Shown here piece after piece: positions 59,150 to 64,000 of a stretch of 64,000 nucleotides of DNA. The stretch comes from CAZYWA01 sp964650975 [NCBI: uncultured bacterium]. GTDB taxonomy: Bacteria > JADJOY01. The position numbers and the translations under genes are program-made. Below the pieces are notes generated by a model. That model had not been told where the DNA came from and did no database searches. It was given only the letters and a program-made list of their open reading frames with translations. How positions within the stretch are numbered: position 1 is the stretch's first letter; each line of letters begins with the position of its first letter. The DNA is taken from NCBI GenBank assembly GCA_964650975.1, contig CAZYWA010000001.1, forward strand, positions 1 through 64,000, in the 5' to 3' direction.

Positions 59150-59791
59150 CTACGCTTGCGCCGCCGCGTGATGGCGACGCGCGAGGTCGACGAAGGCTCG
59201 CAACCGCTGCGGGCTCTCGAAGCAACGGATCGGCACGATCTCGGCGCCGATGGACGATGTGTAGAAGGCGATCGCCAACTCGGACATCTCGATCCGTTCC
59301 ATCGCCGCCCACCGGGTACGACTGCTCCCGTACGGCCCTTCGATCTCCAGGGCCTGCGGGGTGATCCGCACCCGACGCGGTCCGAGCACGGCCAGGTTTC
59401 GGCCCCGCCTCAGCGACCGGCGCGCGGTCTGGCTGACGATGAAGCGATGAAGGAGCGGATAGCCGAGCACGGCCGCGCCCGCGAAGATGCCGACCGTCGT
59501 GAAGAACGCGAGCAGCCCGGGGTAGTCATGACCAGCCGTCAGTCCGGGCGATCCAGAGCCGACGATCACCGCGACGTACACGCCGACCCAGATTCTCTGG
59601 CGTGTCAGCGACCTTCGTCCCCAGGACGATTGCTGCGCGTGAAACACGTAGTAGGCAACGATGTCGTCCTCGACCACGTCGGCATCGACGAAGGATTCGG
59701 CCGTCGGTGGTGGATCCGGCGCGTCGACCTGACCGGCAGGCGTGGTCTCGGTGGCCGCGATCGGCGGCGCGTACGGATTGTCGGTCACCAT
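59150..59791 (-). CDS. YcxB-like C-terminal domain membrane protein
   Basis: A 213-residue protein. A Pro-rich cytoplasmic lead (residues 1-40) and EDDIVAYYVFHAQQSSWGRR precede two membrane helices (WVGVYVAVIVGSGSPGLTA, then LLAFFTTVGIFAGAAVLGYP). The C-terminal domain reads RRVRITPQALEIEGPYGSSR and TRWAAMERIEMSELAIAFY, then RCFESPQRLRAFVDLARR, the YcxB-like fold of unknown role. It lies 63 bases downstream of the acyl-CoA dehydrogenase 2 gene and may share its transcript. The tail is rich in Ala and His. Confidence 0.65.
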   Translation of the reverse strand: MVTDNPYAPPIAATETTPAGQVDAPDPPPTAESFVDADVVEDDIVAYYVFHAQQSSWGRRSLTRQRIWVGVYVAVIVGSGSPGLTAGHDYPGLLAFFTTVGIFAGAAVLGYPLLHRFIVSQTARRSLRRGRNLAVLGPRRVRITPQALEIEGPYGSSRTRWAAMERIEMSELAIAFYTSSIGAEIVPIRCFESPQRLRAFVDLARRHHAAAQA

Positions 59792-59854
59792 CCCGGATGA
59801 GGACTCGTGGCGGGCGCGACCACGGCAGGTCGGCCTTCCGCTAGCCGTCGCCCT

Positions 59855-61045
59855 TCACCGCGGCAGCCCCAGGACCCGCGTCGCGACGATGTTGCGCTGG
59901 ATCTCCGAGGTCCCAGCGTAGATCGTCGCGGCGCGCGACCACAACGCCTCATAGGCCCAGTAGCCGTCGTCGACGGCGATCGGGTCGCCGCGGCGAACCA
60001 GGCCCGCGGGGCCGAGCAGGTCCACGGCGAACTCCTTCACCCGCTGGTCGAGGCTCGACCACAGGATCTTGAGCGTCGAGCCCTCGGGGCCGGGGACGCC
60101 GTGCTTCTCGATGGTGCTCGCGTTCCGGTAGGCGGTCATGCGCAGGATCATGTTCTGCGCCACGAAGTCCATGAGCTTCTGGCGAACCAGCGGATCGTCA
60201 GCGGCGGTCTTGCCGTCGCCGCGAGGCAGCTTCCGGCAGATCGCGATCAGTCGCTCGACCTCGGCCGCGAGCCGCGCATGTTGTGCGGAGCTGCCGCGCT
60301 CGTGGGCGAGGGTGTGCATCACGATGTCCCAGCCGCGATTCACCTCGCCGACCACGTTCTCGATCGGCACCTCGCAGCCGTCGAAGAACACCTCGTTGAA
60401 CCACGCTTCCCCGGTCATCTCGACCAGCGGCCGGATGGTGATGCCGGGGCTCTTCATGTCGACCAGCAGGAACGAGAGCCCCTTGTGGCGCACCGACTGC
60501 GGATCGGTGCGCACCACGAGGATGCAGTGGTCGGCCTGGTGGGCGAACGACGTCCAGGTCTTCTGCCCCTGCACCACGATCTTGTCGCCGCGTACTTCGC
60601 CGCGGGTGCGCAAGCTCGCGAGGTCGCTGCCGGCGTTGGGCTCCGAGAATCCCTGGCACCAGATCTCCTCGCCCGTGAGGATTTTCTGGAGAAAGTGCTC
60701 TTTCTGCCACGGTTTGCCGTGGGCCATGATCGTCGGCCCGACCAGGGCCGCGCCCACCGACAGGTTGATCATGTTGGGCGCTTCGAGGCGCGTGTACTCC
60801 TCGGCCCAGATCAGGTACTCGATGTGGCCGATCGCGCGGCCGCCGTACTCCTTGGGCCAGTTGAGCCCAGCCCAGCCGCCGTCGTAGAGCTTGCGCTGCC
60901 AGCGCTTGAGAAACGCCACGCGCTCGGTGGCGTCCTCGGGCTCGCGAACCTTTCCTTCGCGCCACCCCTCCGGGAGATTGCGCTCGATCCAGCTCCGCAC
61001 TTCCGCGCGGAACGCGGCCTGCTCGGGTGTGTCGCGTAGGTCCAT
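59855..61045 (-). CDS. Acyl-CoA dehydrogenase family protein (2)
   Basis: A 396-residue enzyme. MDLRDTPEQAAFRAEVRSWI begins it; GWAGLNWPKEYGGRAIGHIE and QGFSEPNAGSDLASLRTRGE are standard flavin-binding and substrate-entry motifs. ATIYAGTSEIQRNIVATRVL is the C-terminal signature. This is the long-N-terminus type common in steroid and branched-chain catabolism. The start ATG 61045 lies seven bases after the catalase-like gene, so both are cotranscribed. With the first acyl-CoA dehydrogenase in the island it may form a functional pair, as heteromeric FadE enzymes do. Confidence 0.9.
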   Translation of the reverse strand: MDLRDTPEQAAFRAEVRSWIERNLPEGWREGKVREPEDATERVAFLKRWQRKLYDGGWAGLNWPKEYGGRAIGHIEYLIWAEEYTRLEAPNMINLSVGAALVGPTIMAHGKPWQKEHFLQKILTGEEIWCQGFSEPNAGSDLASLRTRGEVRGDKIVVQGQKTWTSFAHQADHCILVVRTDPQSVRHKGLSFLLVDMKSPGITIRPLVEMTGEAWFNEVFFDGCEVPIENVVGEVNRGWDIVMHTLAHERGSSAQHARLAAEVERLIAICRKLPRGDGKTAADDPLVRQKLMDFVAQNMILRMTAYRNASTIEKHGVPGPEGSTLKILWSSLDQRVKEFAVDLLGPAGLVRRGDPIAVDDGYWAYEALWSRAATIYAGTSEIQRNIVATRVLGLPR

Positions 61046-61052
61046 GGGCTCC

Positions 61053-62177
61053 TCAGAATCGCTCGGTCCCGGTCGGCTCGGTGCGCAGCGCCTGGTTCTG
61101 GTCGTGGCGGTACTTCGAGATCTCGCCGTAGACCAGCTGGCGGATGCGGTTGAGGCCGCCGAGCGGACGATGCTCGGGCAGCGCGTGCCACGGCGAGAAC
61201 GAGAGATTCTCGCAGAACGTCATCTGCTCGGGCGAGGTGAAGGTCTGAGACGGGATCGAGACGGTGGCGAGCGGCACGAACGGCGACTCGGTCTCGTTCC
61301 AACCGACCGTCGCGTCCTCGATCGGCATCTTCACCGGGTCCTGCTGGCGCTGCGCCATGAACGTGAAGCAGGCGTCACCGCGGCCCAGGCGCGCCGCGAG
61401 ATCCTCGCGCAGGTACTCGGGTCCGGGATCGGACGGCATGTGGGCCTCGACCGCGGAGCACGGCTTGGCCGACCATTTGACCGCCTGGGTGCCCATCCGG
61501 AACGGCAGAATGCTCCAGTAGCGCGCCGCCAGCACGCTCGGAACCGCCTGGCCCAGGACGTGCTTGAGCGTCAGCAGATCGTGGATCTTCCACGCGAACG
61601 GGTTCCAGCCCAGGAAGTAGCTGACCGGGCGGTCGGCGACCACGGCCTTCGAGAACTCCAGGTACTCGGCCGGCCCGGGGACCATGAACACGGGAGTGTT
61701 GACGAGCAGGAAATCCTGCGTGGCGTGCTCATCGGGGCTCAGCTTGTCTCCCGGAACGCTCATGACCTTGAGCGCCATGCCGTGGACGTTTCCCTGGTTG
61801 TCGTCCTGCGGTTTGGGAAGCCCGTTCGAGTAGCGGATCCAAACGGGGTAGGTGCCGGCATGCGAGAAGAGCCCCGTCTGCATGTCGGGAGGCAGGTCGC
61901 TCGACACGGTGAAGGTGCCGCGGACGCAGCCCTGCGCCTTGATGTGCGCGTCGCGGTGCGTGGGCTGGCCGGCGACGTGCTCTTGCTGGATCGAGGCGAT
62001 CGCCACCTGCACGCCGTCGCGCGCGATCTGCTCCTCGTCGGGAGACGGGTACTCCATCCCGAGCTTGGCGTCGGCCGGCACCTGCACGTGCGATCCGCAG
62101 CCCAGTACCAGGCTCATGGCGAGCCCGGTCGTCGTCACGAGTCCCCGCGCCGATCTCGACGGATTTGTTCGTTTCAT
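61053..62177 (-). CDS. Catalase-family heme lipoprotein
   Basis: The start is ATG 62177 with GGAGGAG upstream. A signal peptide ends in the lipobox AMSLVLGCGS, so this is an exported, lipid-anchored protein of 374 residues. The body matches the small catalase-related family: VASIQ-like helix, HRDAHIKAQGCVRGTFTVSS, YPVWIRYSNGLPKPQDDNQG and NVHGMALKVM. The His-Ala-like AHIKAQGCVRG holds the distal His region. The C-terminal tail differs from true catalases, so peroxidase or heme-lipid activity is possible. It lies directly upstream of acyl-CoA dehydrogenase 2, in the same operon. Confidence 0.78.
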   Translation of the reverse strand: MKRTNPSRSARGLVTTTGLAMSLVLGCGSHVQVPADAKLGMEYPSPDEEQIARDGVQVAIASIQQEHVAGQPTHRDAHIKAQGCVRGTFTVSSDLPPDMQTGLFSHAGTYPVWIRYSNGLPKPQDDNQGNVHGMALKVMSVPGDKLSPDEHATQDFLLVNTPVFMVPGPAEYLEFSKAVVADRPVSYFLGWNPFAWKIHDLLTLKHVLGQAVPSVLAARYWSILPFRMGTQAVKWSAKPCSAVEAHMPSDPGPEYLREDLAARLGRGDACFTFMAQRQQDPVKMPIEDATVGWNETESPFVPLATVSIPSQTFTSPEQMTFCENLSFSPWHALPEHRPLGGLNRIRQLVYGEISKYRHDQNQALRTEPTGTERF

Positions 62178-62251
62178 CGGAGTCTCCTCCCTCGGCCGTT
62201 TCCTATCACGATGTGCCTTCGGAAGCAGCTACGCTCGCCGGCGAGGCGTGG

Positions 62252-63301
62252 ATGCGAACCCTGGTGGTGAGAGACGACCGGATCGGCGATCTGGTGCTCA
62301 CGCTCCCCGCGATCGAGGCGCTGGCGCGGGGCGGCGACGAGATCACGCTGCTGGCGTCGGCGGCCAATGCCGACGTGGTCGTCGACGATCCTCGCATCGC
62401 ACGGGTCGTGGTGCTTCCCGAGCGCGGCTGGCCGCGGCTGCGCGGCTTCGCTGGCTTGCTGCGGCGCGGGCGCTTCGACCGTGCCTTCTTCTTCCGCAGT
62501 CGCTGGCCGCTCGGCTGGATCGCGGCGCTCTTCCGGGTGCCGAGCCGGGTGGGGCCGCTGGCGAACGTCGACGGGCTTTCGTACACGGTGCGGCCGCGCC
62601 AGCACCGCTCGATCTGCGATCGCAGCGAGGCCGACTACTCGCTCGAGCTGGTGCGGCTGGCGGGCGCGGGCGCGCCGGACGCGAGCGAAGCAGGCGGCGG
62701 CGAGCCGCGCACTCGGCTCCACGTGCCCGAGGTGCTGCGCGAGCGGGCGCGACGCTGGATCGGGAGCGAGCTCGGAGCCGCCGCCAGCGCTCGCCCGCTG
62801 GTCGCGATCCATCCGGGGAGCGGCGGATCGTCGCGCAACTGGAGCGCGGCGCATTACCGCTCGCTGGTGCGCGAATTGGCGCGTGCGGGCGACGTCGTGC
62901 CGATCGTGACCGCGGCGCCCGCCGAAGCCGCACTCGCCAAGGAAGTGGCGGCGGGAGCGACTCCCGCGGCGCTGGTGCACGTGGGCTGGGCCGGTGCGCT
63001 GGCGCACGCGGCGCTGCTCGCCGAGATGTCGGTGGTGGTGAGCGGCTCGACCGGCACCATGCATCTCGCGGCGGCCGTGGGCGTTCCCACGGTGTCGCTC
63101 TTCGCGCCCATCCGCGCGTCGTCTCCGGCGCGCTGGGGCGCGCGCTCGCCCGACGCTCGATTCCTGATTCCGCCAGTGCCAGACTGCGAGCGCTGCATCG
63201 GGCTTGAGTGCCCGTGGTGGGATTGCATGGACCGGATCGGCGTCGATCGCGTGGTGAGCGCCGTGCGCGAGGCGCTGCGTCGTCCCACGAGCGGCGGGTG
63301 A
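62252..63301 (+). CDS. Glycosyltransferase family 9 (ADP-heptose:LPS heptosyltransferase type)
   Basis: The start is ATG 62252 (MRTLVVRDDRIGDLVLTLPA), giving 349 residues; the frame is open further upstream. The GT9 plan is clear: the N-terminal acceptor domain with RIGDLVLTLPAIEALARGG and the C-terminal sugar-nucleotide domain with VAIHPGSGGSSRNWSAAHYR and SGSTGTMHLAAAVGVPTVSL. These transfer heptose onto the inner lipopolysaccharide core at the cytoplasmic membrane. The CERCIGLECPWWDCM segment near the end is a usual GT9 cysteine cluster. Its stop overlaps the next start as GTGA. Confidence 0.9.
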   Translation: MRTLVVRDDRIGDLVLTLPAIEALARGGDEITLLASAANADVVVDDPRIARVVVLPERGWPRLRGFAGLLRRGRFDRAFFFRSRWPLGWIAALFRVPSRVGPLANVDGLSYTVRPRQHRSICDRSEADYSLELVRLAGAGAPDASEAGGGEPRTRLHVPEVLRERARRWIGSELGAAASARPLVAIHPGSGGSSRNWSAAHYRSLVRELARAGDVVPIVTAAPAEAALAKEVAAGATPAALVHVGWAGALAHAALLAEMSVVVSGSTGTMHLAAAVGVPTVSLFAPIRASSPARWGARSPDARFLIPPVPDCERCIGLECPWWDCMDRIGVDRVVSAVREALRRPTSGG

Positions 63302-64000
63302 GGCCGCCCGCCCACTTTCGCGAGATCCCTGGCCCTCGCCGCAGTCGAGTCTGGGTGCGGGACGAGCTTGCCCGGCATTTCGAGGGCGAAGAGCTGCTTC
63401 CCGCGAGCGGTGCGCCGAGCGCGGCGCTCGGCTCGACTGCGCTGCCGGGACGCGGTGGTGCATTCCGGATCGCCTGGCCCGCGATCGAGGGCGCCTTGGT
63501 CTATCGGCGCTCGCTGCGCGGCGGCTTGCTTCGGAAGCTCACCCGGGATCGCTTCGTGGGAATCACACCTCGACCGTTCGCCGAGGTGGCGCTCAGCGAG
63601 CGTTTGCGGCAGCGCAGCGTTCCGACCCCGGAGATCGTGTTTGCCGTGGTGCGCCGTTACCCGAGCGGCGTCTACCGCGGTGCTGTCGCCACCCGCTGGG
63701 TAGAGGGCGCGCGCGACCTGGCCGATCGGCTGACGGCGCTCGCTGCGCGCGGCGAGCCGGTCGACTCGCCGCGGGTGGTCGCGTCGTGGCGCGAGGTGGG
63801 GCGCGTGGTGGGGCTCATGCACGCCGCCGGCGTCGTGCACGCGGATCTCAATCTTCGCAACGTCCTGATCCAAGGAAGCGACGACGCGCCGGCCGCGTTG
63901 GTGCTCGATCTGGATCGATCGCGTGCCGGCCCGCGAGTCTCGGATCGATCCCGCGACGCGAACCTCGCCCGGCTGCGCCGCTCGTTGCGCAAGTTTCCGG
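63298..64000 (+). CDS. Kdo/lipopolysaccharide kinase family protein, 3' end off the window
   Basis: From GTG 63298 (overlapping the GT9 stop) 234 codons are visible before the window ends. GGAFRIAWPAIEGALVYRRS and LLRKLTRDRFVGITPRPF are the N-lobe of the Kdo kinase/WaaP type. The catalytic loop is VVGLMHAAGVVHADLNLRNV with the Asp-x-Asn pattern, followed by a metal-type Asp in LVLDLDRSRAG. The kinase phosphorylates Kdo or heptose in the lipopolysaccharide inner core. It fits the adjacent GT9 gene. The C-terminus is missing. Confidence 0.82.
   Translation, partial: MRPPAHFREIPGPRRSRVWVRDELARHFEGEELLPASGAPSAALGSTALPGRGGAFRIAWPAIEGALVYRRSLRGGLLRKLTRDRFVGITPRPFAEVALSERLRQRSVPTPEIVFAVVRRYPSGVYRGAVATRWVEGARDLADRLTALAARGEPVDSPRVVASWREVGRVVGLMHAAGVVHADLNLRNVLIQGSDDAPAALVLDLDRSRAGPRVSDRSRDANLARLRRSLRKFP

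Overview
The window is GC-rich DNA of a Gram-negative bacterium. The evidence for that is a C-terminal outer-membrane barrel, lipopolysaccharide-core genes (glycosyltransferase 9 and a Kdo-kinase-like protein), many lipobox proteins and an envelope sorting protein. The gene mix (PrkA/YeaH/SpoVR, a deoxynucleoside kinase next to panBCD, FG-GAP lipoproteins, long intergenic palindromes) suits an environmental Myxococcota/Desulfobacterota- or Binatota-like lineage. This is inference, because no rRNA, tRNA or marker gene is present to fix it. No CRISPR array, intact transposase or prophage gene was seen.

Layout. 0-6.6 kb: an edge-truncated ribbon-helix-helix-like protein, a GT87-type membrane mannosyltransferase, an FG-GAP lipoprotein and a Tat-exported GMC dehydrogenase pair. 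6.6-11.7 kb: the stress operon prkA-yeaH-spoVR behind a palindromic promoter. 11.9-17.2 kb: a membrane spermidine-synthase-like protein, CorA, a queuosine-salvage enzyme and a VOC protein. 17.2-20.3 kb: a degraded stretch, then an envelope pair (LolA-like protein and barrel). 20.5-23.6 kb: deoxynucleoside kinase and panB-panC-panD, coenzyme A supply. 25-30 kb: a glyoxylate-type aminotransferase and korAB (2-oxoacid:ferredoxin oxidoreductase) behind a strong promoter and a hairpin-rich leader. 30-35.3 kb: exported proteins, a TetR/crotonase pair and a CPBP protease. 35.4-41.1 kb (minus strand): a tight operon of a divergent succinate/malate-CoA ligase, a ferredoxin and malyl-CoA lyase, followed by a frameshifted lipase. 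41-52 kb: a repeat-flanked sulfotransferase, exported proteins, a hybrid histidine kinase, a PilZ protein, an acyl-CoA synthetase and an HTTM protein. 53-62 kb: a catabolic island (TetR, two acyl-CoA dehydrogenases, two amidohydrolases, a Rieske oxygenase, a catalase-like lipoprotein). 62-64 kb: lipopolysaccharide core genes.

Two families of dispersed palindromic DNA run through the whole window and are its most unusual feature. Family 1 has three copies, each just 3' of a gene and in the same polarity as that gene. Its three successive hairpins keep their pairing while their sequence changes. Family 2 is a REP/BIME-like unit with a conserved AGGGAC (or GTCCCT) loop and a covarying stem, at about fifteen loci. 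It often sits at gene ends and, in several genes for exported proteins, inside or against the signal-peptide start. Metabolically, KorAB, the ferredoxin, the CoA-ligase pair, malyl-CoA lyase and the aminotransferase could link 2-oxoglutarate/succinyl-CoA, malate, glyoxylate and acetyl-CoA. A second link is regulatory: one palindromic operator is shared by the TetR/acyl-CoA dehydrogenase promoter and the Rieske oxygenase operon.
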